NCBI GenBank assembly: GCA_011009095.1 | Contig: VTPC01000654.1 | Coordinates: forward strand, 19,766 to 83,765 | From: Ignelater luminosus | Lineage: Eukaryota > Arthropoda > Insecta > Coleoptera > Elateridae | Length of the DNA: 64,000 bases | Direction of reading: 5' to 3' | Shown here: positions 47,401 to 60,158 of the stretch, one piece after another | Layout: the number at the start of each line of letters is the position of its first letter | Position numbering within the stretch: position 1 is the stretch's first letter | Made by a program: the position numbers and the translations under genes | The notes under the pieces: generated by a model | The model's database searches: none | Told to the model about the DNA's origin: nothing | Seen by the model: the letters and a program-made list of their open reading frames with translations, nothing else

Positions 47401-49700
47401 AACAGTAAAGTAAATAGAAAAGTTGTGGCCCGTTTTTAACAGTCCTCAAATGCATACTCTAGAAAGACTGTTATGCTCTTTTATAAATACATTGGAAATC
47501 ACAGGAATCTGTAGAAGAGCAACCGTCTTATAGAGATTCATACAAAAGTGTTAAATGAAACTGTAACGAAAACTTACTATAAACCAATTTCTCGATTTGG
47601 CACTCATGGAAAGTTCTGAAAGTGAAGAGCAATGCAGGTGACCTAAAATATTGTTTTGTTCTTTACATCATGATCATATCCAGAATCCAATTCACCGTTA
47701 CCACAGTCACCATGACAGCTGAATATCATTCTAAGATCTTGGTTACTATGCAGGGTATTTCTTTTCAGACGATCTTGGGTGTAGAAATCAATACAAGTAA
47801 CCTATCCTGGAACAATGTCAGGTCCTCCAGTCTTCTACCATTTGTCACGAATGTTTTCTGATAAGGGATTGTAACAGAAATACAAAAATCGTAGATAACA
47901 GAAAATAGACACTTGTTAAATGGGTTAGCTAAATGTACAGAATAGTAAAGTAAAGGGTTTTACAAGAGCACACAAGAAAACTCAGCTTTTCTATACTTGA
48001 ATGAACAAGTTTTCCATACAAAACACAAAATGATGAACTTCCACCTTCTAAAGTAAAACCATGACAAGAAGTAAGTACGAGAAAAAGAAACAAACAGCAA
48101 TTTTTTGTTTTATTGGATTCCTCCTAGCAAGGATTTTTATTTAAAACAAAGATTAATTGCTGTTAAAAAGTTAATGTCGCAATAAACCAAAGTATACTAA
48201 GATCTCCACTTAAGAAAATCGTTTTTATTAAATTATTTTTGAAACCAACGAAAATCATTCAAAGCGATCTATTCAATGGTATCAAAATAAACCAGATGTT
48301 CCACAACATTAAACTGATTATTTATCTCTTAAACAGAGATTATTTTTCAATTTAACTGACTTTTCCCGAAAGAAGAAGGGTCATATGCATGTACAATGAG
48401 ACTTCTACACTTAATTTATTTCTTTTTCTTCAGTTTCTGGAAAGTATGATGCGAAAAATGATTTGCTCTTTGCCCGTAGGAGCTGAGACCTCTTAGTTTA
48501 CACATAGCAGCTAAATTCCCTGATTTCTCCATATTGCATAGAATAGAATGTATACATACAATGGCGTAACTTTACTTTATGTTGTGTCCCTCACAAAAAA
48601 TGTAGTTGATGTGATTTTGATTGTGGATAGCTGAAACAAGACTCAATTCGACTTACGATATACATAAATCGCAATAAAAACTGGAGCGGTGGTTGAATAA
48701 ACTCCTTTAGCTTATCATTAGCCAAAACTAAGATTATCAATAAATTCTAGCACCAATTCAAATATGCTTAGCAATTACGTCTCAGTATATTCCTGTGGAA
48801 TCGTATTGCCATCCAAAAAGTCTCGATTTTTCTTTATTTTCTTTTTGTCATGCTTGATCTTAGCCGTCTTCTTCCGTTTGTTGACAAGAAGTTGATTTCA
48901 TCGATTTAAGCAAGGCCATGGTCACAACCACAGAATTATTTACGAACTGCCGGATTGAAAATTCCATTTTCGAGGGTCATTGTGATGCCACCTACCGCCG
49001 GTTCGCTTTGGTCGTCTTTGCCTAACTCGATGCGACTCTCATTCTTGAATTTGTATACTCTTTCCTTTCGGGAAGTAGGAATTAACAATGGCGATGTCAA
49101 GGCGTGGTACCGGCTGAATCGATCCTGATAGTCTCCGCATGATGTAACTTTTATACAAACAATAAATTAGAAAAACAATTGTTCATTGATTCTGCAGGTT
49201 GCAGCTCAATATTTTCAATTTTTTGATTATTCGCGCTATGCGCTCGTTCACTGAGCTGCTGCACCACCTGAATCGCTGTGCTCCCGAACACCGTAGCTAT
49301 CGCGGGGACGGGCGTGTATACATTTAATTCAGTTTGTACGACAGAAAATTTAAGTAGGGATCCCACGATGCGTGCTTTGCTATGACTCATAGCTCTTCTA
49401 AATTTGGATTGCCGCTTGTGGTGGTTTACTTAAGTAAATGAACAGAAATACATTACCTGGTTTCAAATACAAATTAAAAATTGTAAATTCTGACCTTTTT
49501 AAAATCAACCAAAAACCCAATTAATCAGGAACTGCATTTTCATCAAACTACTTGCAAGCTAATGGTTTTCTCTCGCTAGACAAACCGTCGAACCTCCTCA
49601 AGTAAGTAGGAGTCGATGCGAGTCGCGACAACATCGACATGTTCCTTCGTGTTTTTTATTAGAATGATCCAAATACTCTCAGATTAATAATTACGTTACA
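47400..49700 (-). pseudogene. Unidentified coding-like fragments, minus strand
   Basis: Several minus-strand stretches look protein-coding but do not join into one frame. About 49590-49700: MSMLSRLASTPTYLRRFDG. 49151-49430: KFRRAMSHSKARIVGSLLKF continuing about 65 residues. About 48955-49140: RYHALTSPLLIPTSRKERVY to ENGIFNPAV. About 48782-48890: a Lys-rich NKRKKTAKIKHDKKK segment ending QEYTET and a stop. About 48428-48545: LAAMCKLRGLSSYGQRANHF ending KKKK and a stop. GC is higher than in the flanks. It could be an unrecognised multi-exon gene, a decayed retrocopy or an old element. No family was recognised. Confidence 0.25.
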
Positions 49701-50329
49701 GTCACCTGGGTTTAAACTTTGGAAGCCTACTTCTCAAAAATGATTTGAATAGATCTAGTAAATGAAACAAACTAAAAACTAGTAAATTTAACTCAAGATG
49801 AACTTCGTTTCATTTAAAAACTCAGGTGACTAAAAACTATAATAAAAATTGGAGAATAGCTACGAGCCACAAGCCAAAAGCCAGATGGCTAGTTGTCTGG
49901 TCCCAGGGCCTGTGACTTACGATGGCTTGCCATTTATACTTATAATGGCTTGATGAGCCATCCCAAGTCGTGAAACTTAGGTTTTATTATTATCGTTTTA
50001 AAAAACCAGAGAAACGATTACTAAGTAAAATTCCCAGTAAAACGCCGCCGTATTTTTCTCTCATTTCATTAAAGTGTTTTTGCATAGGGTTAAATTTAGA
50101 CATTTTATAAATATTAGCCTTGATACAAATTGTAAGATTAGTATAATAATATTTCATGGTTTAGTGACCCATTGAAACCGTGTTTTTAAAATTGCTTTCA
50201 CAAATATGATTCAATTAAAATTCTAGAACAATCAATTTTGAGGAGTCTGCGACCTTTGGCCTTGCTTTGCCGCAAGAAAAGCAATGCATAATGAGAATTA
50301 ATGGCTTAATATCATAGTAAACAACACGG
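49701..50329. other. Intergenic, nothing firm
   Basis: Contains a locally repetitive patch at 49860-49980 in which GAGCC/AGCCA and ATGGCT recur in both orientations. No gene. Confidence 0.35.
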
Positions 50330-51245
50330 AGCCGAAATAGTGCCACTGTGTTTTTTTTGTGACTATTTACATTGTGGTACTACGTTTCGCCCACGTGCAT
50401 TAGGTGTACTCACACTCACAGGCACGGTGACGTTGGTAATCACGTAGCCAATGAGCTGGCGTTTTGAACGCTGTATGCTTCTAAAACAGAGAATCTGTAG
50501 GGGTTTTGAACGTGTGCGCGGTCGCGTGTTTTGCTTCTTGTAACAGCGTTAGTTCAGCTTTAGATTTCGTCGAATGTACGAGAGTGTCGTAAATTGGCGA
50601 TCGTTCGCTCTTATCGTTTCGCGCCATTTTTGACGGCTAAATTTTCTATTAGTGAATGTCCTTATTAAATAAATTTTCAAGTGTTGTAATCGTTGTAGAA
50701 CAGTTAATCGAGTATATGAAGTCTTAATATAAAATAATTTAGAAATTTTAAGTAAATGTGTTAGTTAATATTGTAAGCTTATAACATATTTGTATTGAAA
50801 ACTATTATAATAAGTGATAGTTATTTAATTGTCAATTGTTTTAAATCAAAGCAAAAATTTCTCCATTTAACCAAGCAGTGATTCATCATGTATCATTTGT
50901 TTTTTTTACGGAATATAAGATTGTGTAACTTCTATGAAAACAATTTTCTAGAATCATTTGTGAGCAGTTTTAAGAACTTGTGTAGTGTATAAAAATTAGA
51001 AGTTTTAAAAATAATTGTCGTTGATTTTTTATAATGCGTAGTTTGTAGAGTGACAATATTTGATGTTAAAGACTGAAGTAGCTGGTTTCATGATAAAAAC
51101 CTAGACATTACAAACGTTTCGTCATAAATAATTTGATGTTTACGTGAGAGTGTTATTTTGTGACAAACGATAAACAGATTTATATTTACGTGTGTCCCAC
51201 AAATTTTGTTCCACTTCTGTGCGTGTCCATTTTTCAATCAATAGG
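50330..51245 (+). promoter_or_regulatory. Promoter and 5' UTR-like segment
   Basis: A CpG-containing island in AT-rich DNA: AGCCAATGAG (CCAAT-type) near 50446, GTGCGCGGTCGCGTG near 50514, GTTAGTTCAGCTTTAG (Inr-like TTCAG) near 50548, then GGCGATCGTTCGCTC near 50597. About 600 bp of AT-rich sequence follows without long ORFs, as in insect 5' UTRs. It leads into a possible first coding exon at 51246. Confidence 0.45.
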
Positions 51246-51290
51246 ATGGATTTTGGAGTATTAGTACGACATGATCGAAACAATCGTGAG
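51246..51290 (+). CDS. Possible first coding exon, gene unknown
   Basis: AGGATGG starts a short frame reading MDFGVLVRHDRNN, immediately followed by a consensus donor (ATC then GTGAGTATT). No in-frame stop lies between ATG and donor. If real, the gene runs rightward and its next coding exon is outside the window, since no continuation was recognised up to 64 kb. The protein is not identified. Confidence 0.35.
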
Positions 51291-53841
51291 TATTGCCCTT
51301 TTTCTAAATCGTTACAAACACGTGGTCGTGTTGTTGCATGGGAATAGCAAGTTTGAAAATTCCCAGTGGCGGGAATATTGATTAATAAGAAAGTTTTTAT
51401 TTTTATTTACAGATTTTTGCGAGATGAAGAATTTATTTTCAATTTTGAACTTGATTAATAAATTAACAATTGAATGATGTAATTTACGGTTTATGTTAGG
51501 TTATGCGTAGCTTGATGATTCGTGTTATTCTGGGTGAGAAAAAAATGACGATAGTTTATAAAAGACTTAACAAACATTAAATATAGAAAAACACGATATT
51601 TCTATTGGTAAATGATTATAATTGCAAAATTGTTGGGGTTAATTCATTATAATTTGGATGGAAGATATATTTATAAATTATTAATATAATTACAAATACA
51701 GTAGTTTTCAACATTTTTTTCGAACATTAATCCATTTAATTGGAAATGTTTCCCCTTAAGAGCTTAAGCTTCTTATCTCAGTCGATGTTTTCCCAACCAC
51801 ACGAAACATTTATATTTTTTTTCACGCTACTCAAGGTATAGAATAACGTCTACTTCAACCTTTTCCGTAATTTTCCTCCTATTCAAAGAGAATTCTAAAT
51901 GTATCTTTCAAAATAGTTAGTTTTGTGTTCAAATTTGTTTTTTGTAATATAATACTAGTCGATTCTAAAATTACATATGCATACTATTGAAACAAATCAT
52001 TTCTAGTTTCTATATAGCATTACAATATATATACTTTGTTAGAGTTGGACTGTCGACCAGTCGAGAAATAGGCCGGAATCTAAAATCCCAACCTTATTCT
52101 AAGCCAGAAAGTATAATATAGGGGGTAAAATCTTTACAGACTTTTTATTATAAATAATTATGGCTGTTACACAAGAAACATTCTATCGGTACTGATGCAA
52201 TTTCAAATTAGCAGAGGCAGTCTGGATTCAACTACGTTCTGAGTTTGATTTTTTTATGTTGCATTTTGTGTCGTAAATATTGTGCCCTATTATTATGAGT
52301 TATCATGGTTTTATCATTTCTTGGATGCTAACGTGCTATCAATGAAAAAACTTCTGATCGAGTGACATGTGACAGTTGTTAACATATCAACCAATCAGGA
52401 GTTGACAGGTTTATAGTAATCACTACGGCAGACGTTTTATTTTCCATGTCATCTTACATATATGTGCTGGCGCATTCGAATGTACTTACCATTATTTCGT
52501 AATACCCTTTATTGGTCCCATACTATCTAATGTAATGATGGATGATGTGATACCTTTGGCAACGTAAGCGAAAACGTATAAAATGGTGAAATGGAATCAT
52601 ATAAATATGACAATGCAGATGATGCCAAAATCCAAATAGAGAGGCATCGAACAAGTTAAATTATTCAGGGTGTATTATACATTAAGCTCAAAGTAACTTA
52701 AAAAAGCAAGTACGCCTGAGCCGCCCCACGGTAAGTATTATGTATTGCGAATGTCGTAAGACAGTATTTATGTCATAAATGCATATTATATCATGACTGT
52801 ATTGATATGCAAAGAAAGATTCATTTCAGCTTTTTTTGTTAGAATAAACCAAAATTTAAAGAAATTATGAAAATTTGTCAACCAGTAACCGAAATAGGGT
52901 TACTCAGACACGATCAAGAAACATTTGAAAATCTTCATAATTGAGAAGTTTTAAAATGGGATCAGAATCGGGAAGAATTTGCAAATCATTCTTTAACTGA
53001 ACAAGATGTAGCTGCTCAAAATGGCGACCACTCTATTCTTACAAACGGGAGATATCCTTACTGATATTATAAATCAAGGAATATTGAATGTCTTATCAAA
53101 AAGTTATTTTGTTTTTTAAGTAATTGTACCTAATTGAAAACGTTATCTACTTATTATTTATGCTTACGTGTTGTTGTTTATGTTTCTTACTATTCTTATT
53201 AATAAATAATTAGGTATTGCGTTATCTAACACCTACTTATTTTATTCTATTTTTCCATGTTATCAGCGTGTACTGTAAATTATTTTCTTATCTTTTTATT
53301 TTGTAAGCGTTGTCTTAAGTAATTTTACAACCAATATCGTAGTTTGATTTTTATAAGTTGTTGTTATCAGAAAGGTTTTGCCTAATATATCATTCAATAA
53401 ATTATCAATTTGTATATATCACCGTAAAATTAAGTATGGGCCTCTTTTGACGTCTCTTTTCAATTTGTGCTTTCTAAGTTTTAGTTTACTATTTGAATTA
53501 TTACTTACTATATTAGAAAGCAAGTGGCACTAGATGTGTTTATAAAAACCTAAAATCCTTTTCTTACAAAAACTTGCCGCATTGACTCACCTGGTGCGTT
53601 TTTAAAGTATTATAGACAAAGAAGAAAGATTTCCTTCCAAGTCTTTTTTTGATACTTTCTTGATTGCAATGCCACGAACAAAAACAGCAAAATTTATTGC
53701 AGAATAATTAAGTCACAGTTAGTTAACAAAGAAAATAAAGAACCAGGATTAGTATGTAAACGTGAAGCAATATGTGATGGTTCATATTATAAAATATACT
53801 TATACCTTGAGAACCGTAAAAATAAGTGTTGTATATTTAAT
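51291..53841. other. Putative first intron, nothing firm
   Basis: AT-rich. A TATTCAGGGTGTATTATAC phrase near 52664 and a CCCCACG then GTAAGTATT donor-like site near 52730 are isolated. The part just before 53842 would be the LTR if the PBS call is right. Confidence 0.3.
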
Positions 53842-53859
53842 TGGCACCCAACGTGGGGC
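53842..53859 (+). other. tRNA-Lys primer-binding site of an LTR element
   Basis: TGGCACCCAACGTGGGGC matches the complement of the insect tRNA-Lys 3' end including CCA (TGGCGCCCAACGTGGGGC) at 17 of 18 positions. Such a site sits just inside the left LTR of gypsy-like and related elements. The preceding ATATTTAAT would be the LTR end. No gag/pol was recognised downstream and no second LTR found, so it would be a decayed fragment. Confidence 0.5.
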
Positions 53860-56051
53860 TTGACCTATTACTATTTTATTTAGTTTCAAATCGAGTAACG
53901 TACTAAAGCTAGGATACGACATCGTGACACAAATCAGAGAAGTATTCAACAACATATTGCTACCTTGCACACAAGTTATTGGTGTTACATACAGGACATT
54001 ATGGCCCCTCTTTCTTCGACTGCACAGATTTTGCCTAGAAAAAAAGCTACGTGGTCCATTCAAGACTTTCTCAATATCTTGCCTATTTTTGCCAACCTGT
54101 ATTACACTAATCATTATTTGATTTCTGGGCATTGTAAGTTTTTCTAATTGTAAGATTAAATGTTATTTTTTATAACAGTTCTTTTCAGGATTTACCAACT
54201 TGTTATTTGGCAATTTCCAATTTGATATAAAAATTAATAAAAACCAAGGTAAGAAAAAGTTTTTGCTATCTTTCAGGATGTTTTTTTGTAAAATATTGCT
54301 CTTGATATTTTTTCCTTTGTTTTGAAGGTTAAAACTTATCTTAGGAAAAGTTTATAATAATTAGAATAGTCATCCTTACCTATAATAATAATTATTTTTC
54401 TGAGAATTAACCCTGAAACATGTAAAATTCCTCTGTAAAGGGAACCAGCATTCCTTTCACTTTCTCCATTTTAAAGGTTATGTGTATCAATCTTTTTTTT
54501 CTAGTTTTTGTGTACAATAAGTGATTCTTCCTTGTCATGCAAATTCATTCAATTAAAGGCGCTCTTAATATATTATCTAAATAGCATATCATTATTCTAC
54601 ATATAGGCTGTCTATTAATAAAATTCTTAAGATATAACGTGATGCTAAGGTTAACAAGTTCTTTTGAAAATTGACTGCTAATGAATCCAGTATCTGGTTA
54701 TTCAAATATGCACATTAAATTATTTCCAGTTGTAAAATGAAATGTGATTGATGTTTTAATAAGTGTATGCAAAAATGTGACTTGTAAAACAAGTTTTTCA
54801 TTGAGAAAATACTAACGTTATACAAATGAAACTCAATAAACAACAATGATGTCGTTGAAACACGGAAAGTAACCAAAAGGACGAGATAAAATAATTACAA
54901 GAAATTTTTTATCCGTGGTAGAACTGTTCAAATAATTCATTTTTAATGTTTTGTTAATTGAAGCATAATATGTAAGTAAAAGGTTCATTTTCAACATTTT
55001 TGATGTTATCTTGTTTTAGGATTCGATAAAGTTGTTTTTTATGACGGAAATTTTTAGTGTGCTTGGGAAACTATATGTTTCTTTTTCAATTTCAATGTGG
55101 TATTGTGTGAAATCTGCAAAAAATCAGGACATCTATATTGCGACCCTTAGCTATAGACTAGAGACAAAGTAAAACCATACCCCACAAGTTAGGTTTGATT
55201 TTAGGGATTCTCTATTTCGAACAGAAAATATTGCGGAGTGGAAAATGCTACATTATTTTGACTTTATTGCAAGTTTGACCTACTATATAGAGGATAGACG
55301 AATATCATTAAGTCTTGCTGTCTTTAAATCAAAGGTCATTCCTTTGTTTTAAGGTTCTAAAACGATATAAATTTACTTTTACTAATGGCGATGAAATCTA
55401 GAAAAAAAATTAACTGATAATGAGATCCGATCATTTCGTAAAAATCAAAAGTTCAATAAGAGATAGATAGTTATTAGAAATTGGCTTAGAATGATTTTTC
55501 ATTCAGTTTAACTATTACGTGAGAACTGTAGTGTAATCTTTTCCTAGAAGTACTTGACTTTCCCATGTCATTTGCAACGGTACGGTTTGTTCCTACAGTT
55601 ACGTGCTAATTATTTATGTCAATTTCTCTTTATAGTAAAGCTATTATTTTGTTTATTTCTATAGGTAGAAAAATTAATGTAAAGCATCACTATGGAATGA
55701 TGAGAGAAAACGGAAAAAGAGAGAAATTACCGAGGAATTATCCACGGTTTGAGTTGACTTTTCTTATTATAAAGACGCACACAGCAATGATATAAATAAA
55801 AAAATCCTTGTTTAACAAAAAAGCCAATTTATTTCTTTTTTTAATTTAAATCTTATAAATTATTTATAAGCCGGTTCGGATTTTTAAAGATTGTATAATG
55901 CTTGTTTTTTTGTGAAGTTCTGCAAAATATATTCGTACAAAAATTAGGAATCGATGAGAAAAGTAATATTGGTACCGTCAGGAAATTATCACGTCTTTTT
56001 ATTAGTGTTAAAGAAATATACAGGGTGCTTCCATGCTTACACATTAGTGCA
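53860..56051. other. Possible LTR-element remnant, then nothing recognised
   Basis: 53860-54140 is somewhat GC-richer and may be LTR-element leader or degenerate coding sequence. It has a plus-strand frame 53924-54121 without recognised motifs. From 54150 the DNA is plain AT-rich. A TATACAGGGTGCTTCCATG phrase at about 56017 resembles insect transposon ends. Confidence 0.3.
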
Positions 56052-56681
56052 TGTCAATAAAGTGGGCACCCCCACTTCGTCAAAATTGAACCATTTTTTA
56101 ACCATAATTCTAGACTAATTTTAGACAATTTTGGATCGGCTTCGGTAAAGCGCTATAACAAAATCAAAAGTGGGGGTGCTAACTTGAGCTCAAGCTAGCA
56201 ACCCCACTTTTGATTTTCGTGTAAATCGCCACAATTCGATAACTTTAACTAGACCATAACTTTAGACTAATAATTAGTGATACAACCGATTTATGTAATC
56301 AACCCCTAATGGATGAATTCCACCCCCGTATATATGGCATATCTAAAAATCACAAAACCGATGGGGGCAAGAATTCACTCATTAGGGATTGAGAGATTGA
56401 ATCGGTTTTGTAACCAATAATTAGTCTAAAATTATTGTAAGTTTTTATCCCGATTTAATCCGATTATAGATATTCCATATATTAGGGGGGGTGGAATTAA
56501 TCCATTAGGGGTTGATTACATAAATCGGTTGTATCACTAGTTATTAGTCTAAAATTATGGCTTGAGCTCAAGTTAGCACCCCCACTTTTGATTTTGTTAT
56601 AGCGCTTTACCGAAGCGTCTAAAATTATGGTTAAAAAATGGTTCAATTTTGACGAAGTGGGGGTGCCCACTTTACTGACAT
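56052..56681. mobile_element. Palindromic MITE, 630 bp, about 10-bp duplication
   Basis: Ends TGTCAATAAAGTGGGCACCC / GGGTGCCCACTTTACTGACA are followed by near-identical inverse arms of about 60 bp. Further inverted blocks lie inside (AGCGCTATAACAAAATCAAA with its inverse; TTGAGCTCAAG; ACCCCTAATGGATGAATTCC-like with its inverse), making most of the element self-complementary. CATTAGTGCA (56042-56051) and CATTAGTACA (56682-56691) flank it as a 10-bp duplication with one mismatch, a length typical of Mutator-like elements. Confidence 0.8.
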
Positions 56682-57300
56682 CATTAGTACAGTAGAAGCT
56701 CCTTGTTTAAAAAAGAAGATGTTTTGAAGTTTTAAACTTGGTAAGACTAGCCGTTTTTAATTATTGTATTATATTGCTAATTGGATTTTGGATGAAATTC
56801 TGTTCTTGATTACACTTGCCAATCTTTTTAATCAAAGATTAATTTCTACGTTTATCTTAAAAATATTGACATAATCATTCAATCTTGGAATTAACTAGAT
56901 TTTACTAATAAAATAGATAAGAACGTGATTTGTGCCCAAAGAATTTATGTAATTAATTAGTAACCTCCAGTGAAACAAATTAAGGGCCTAGAAATCATAA
57001 ATTTAATTAATTTCGGGTTAAATCTTAAAAAAACTAATTTTTTGTCTTTTAGGGAAACTTGAAAAGTAAACGCCAATACAACATTGAATTGCATTTGGCG
57101 CAGTCCTTTTTGAAAAGACAAATTTTTTTTATTTCGATAATTTAATAATCCTTGAACTACTAGAAAATCACGATTTTGTAAATTATAAATTGTCAATAAA
57201 TAAACTGACTTTGAAGACTTTATAACAACTTAGCAAATTCATTGCAATGTGAAACGACAAAGAGCTTACGAACTCATTTTTTCTTTTGTGTACCACTATC
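56682..57300. other. Intergenic, nothing recognised
   Basis: AT-rich sequence between the palindromic MITE and the reverse transcriptase relic. Confidence 0.35.
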
Positions 57301-58771
57301 AGCGAAGAGCAATGGATAACGCATTTTAAAGAAATATTCTAGCAGAAAAATTCACAAGGAACACAAATGGAACGACAACAGAAACAACTGAAAATACGCA
57401 GTTTACATCGGAAGAAGTGTCTGCAGCTATCAAGAGTCTCAAAAACAGAAAAGCCCCAGGTCCTGACGATATTAACAACGAAATGATTAAGAATGGTGAC
57501 ATGGCAGTTGTCCGAGAACTAACAAAATTGTTTAACAAAATTATCAAGGAGAAGAAAATAATAGAAGAATAGAGGTTTAGTATAACAATACTATTCAAAA
57601 AAGGAGACAAGAAAGAAGCAAAGAATTACCGCGGAATAACACTATTGAGTGCGGTATCGAAAACGTTTACAAAAGTAATAACAAAGATAATCCAACAGAT
57701 CTACGGTGGATACCATTTTCATACCACGGCAACTCACAGAGAATGGTATCGAATTTAATAAAACAGTATTCATCTGCATGGTAGATCTGCAGCAAACCTT
57801 TGGTAGAATACCGTTAAAGGAGATTATCCGAATACTACACGAACACAACCCGAGCAAACCACTTATCGATATAATCAAAGACTTCAATACAAATGGCAAA
57901 ACTCGAATTAAAATAGAACAAAAATTAACAGGGGAAGTAGAGATTCACACTGGAATTCGACAGGGGGACAGCTTAAGCCCAACACATTTAATTTGGTGAT
58001 GAATCAGATAATTAAAGAAGTGAAAGAAACAGGGGTTGGCTACTGAATGAGCGACAACGACAAAACAGTAACAATCATATGCTACGCAGCACTAATGGCC
58101 AAAAACGATGACCACCTGCAGCGCTTGCTATACCGCTTTAAAAAAGCTGCAGAAAAATTCAATATGTTGATATCGACAGAGAAAACCAAGGCAATAGTAA
58201 TGTCTAAAGATCCAATTTATTGCAAGCTGATGGTCGGTAGTCAAACAATAGCACAAGTGATACAATTGCCTAGGTTCGTACCTAACCAGCAACAAAAACA
58301 TAATAGAAGAGACAGGACAAAACACCATCAAGGCGTCTAAAATATCCGGGAACCTACGTGACCTAATATGGAGAAACAAGCACATGCCGACGAGTAGTAA
58401 AATACGAGTATATAAAATATGTGTGAGACCAGTTCTAACTTATGCCGCGGAAACGCGAGCAGAAACATCAAAAACTAAACAACTTTTACGAACTACGGAA
58501 ATGAAAACACTACGTGCGATAAAAGGGGTGACACTGCGAGACTACAGACAGAAGACGTAGTAAGATGGATCAGAAACTGAAGAAGGAATTGGAAGAACCA
58601 CGTAGACCGGATAGACTCAAGCAGAATAGCAAAGTTCACAAACCTCAATCCAGAAGACCTACTGGCCGCCCACCCGAGAGGTGGAAGGACAGCTGGACCT
58701 CGGAATCGCAAGAGAGGCAGTTGCAGAAATAAAACTGGAAAGTCGTAACATAAGAAGAAGAAGAAGAAGAG
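57301..58771 (+). pseudogene. RTE-like non-LTR retrotransposon relic
   Basis: A broken reverse-transcriptase ORF. It contains IKSLKNRKAPGPDDINNEM, then after an in-frame stop TILFKKGDKKEAKNYRGITL, then LTENGIEFNKTVFICMVDL with QTFG where active enzymes have AFD, then GIRQGDSLSP. In the catalytic YADD box the two Asp are missing: the frame reads ICYAALMAKND. A later HPRGGRTAG stretch matches the C-terminal domain. It ends in a (GAA)n tract at 58753-58771, a typical microsatellite tail. The 5' end is truncated, so it is inactive. Confidence 0.88.
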
Positions 58772-59218
58772 TACTACCAAGTGATTTTGTCTATGAACGT
58801 AACTTTCAGTATTAAGGAAACAATATCTTGACAATTAAATTAAGTTATTAATTTATTGTAAATAAATATTTGACATAGTTTTAGTTTTAGTGTCAAACAA
58901 AATTGGTACAAAAGAAAGAACAATAACAATTTCATTAAAAAGAAAAAAATTCCTGTTAATCAATAAAGTTATTTAATGAACCGATGAGATTCCTTATTCA
59001 TTCGACAAACATTTATCTTGAAGACATTGTTGTCACTGTTTTTATTAAAGACATGCGTGAGTGTGATTGTTACAGTAAATTTGGATGATAAGTCTAATTA
59101 CATTATTTATCAATTTTGAATTATATTTGAAAGTAAATCGTAAAAATTAGGTTAAGCAAACTTCTGGTCTGCCGTGGACGATCACTTATTGAAGCTAGCA
59201 ACTATTTGAAGTTAACTA
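58772..59218. other. Intergenic, nothing recognised
   Basis: AT-rich spacer between the RT relic tail and the decayed mariner. Confidence 0.35.
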
Positions 59219-60158
59219 AAGGGTTTTCAATAAGGGAAGATTTATTAACAAAATTCGTCCTCTGTTCGTCAAACTTTTCGCAAGCTACGTGGACCTTATG
59301 GTTCATATAACCGTCCTACCGAAAGCGGAAAATTTAAGGAAATCGGTTCAGTTAGTGATGGAGCAGTGCCTGTGCGTCGTCGAAACGTTTGGTCGAACGA
59401 GTATATTGCTGCTGTTGCAGAAAGTGTACGTGAGAACCGAAACCTCTTAGTTTTTTGTCGTTCACAAGAAGTTGGGCCTTCATCCATACAAAATTCAATT
59501 GACCCAAGAACTAAAGCAACAACACCACTGGATCCAACAGCAATTGGAAACGTATCCCAATTTTAGTGAAAAAGTAATCTTCAGCGACGAAGCGCACTTT
59601 AATGGCTTCGTTAACAAGCAAAATTGTCGAATCTGGGACGGTACCAATCCACAACAGCTACAGGAGCTTCCTTTGTGCTCAGAAAAACTCACAGTCTGGT
59701 GTGGATTTGGTCGGGCGGCATTATCGGGCTGTACATCTTCCGAGAAGCAAGAGGAAACACGGTAAATGTCAACGGCAAGAGGTATCGGGAGATGTTAACA
59801 ACTCTTTTTTGGCCTTAATTGGATAATATGGATATAGAGGACATGTAGTTCCATCAAGACGGCACATCGTGTGATTTAATGCCCTTAGACGTTCTTCTTT
59901 GAGGCTGCGTTAAAACTCTGGTCTATGCCAATAAGCCAGCAACAATTAACGACCTGGAGGACATCATCATTTGAATCATTGCTCAGATCCAGATCCTCCT
60001 GCAAACAATGCCGCGGAGGTCATTTGAACGATGTTATCTTTAAAACATAATGCCATTAATGAATGTATTTCAATTAGCAATAAAGATTTTTGCTGTACCT
60101 CATATACAATTCTTTTAATTCGATTTTAAAGATCAGGCGCCCTTATTGAAAGACGCTT
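59219..60158 (+). mobile_element. Decayed mariner-like element
   Basis: About 940 bp with degraded inverted ends (AAGGGTTTTCAATAAGGG / inverse of CCCTTATTGAAAGACGCTT) between TA dinucleotides at 59217 and 60159. Transposase fragments in several frames include YKIQLTQELK, VIFSDEAHFNGFVNKQNCRI, LTVWCGF, GKRYREML and CVKTLVYANKPATINDLED. These match the intact 42-kb transposase family but are clearly divergent. Stops and frameshifts throughout. Confidence 0.88.
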
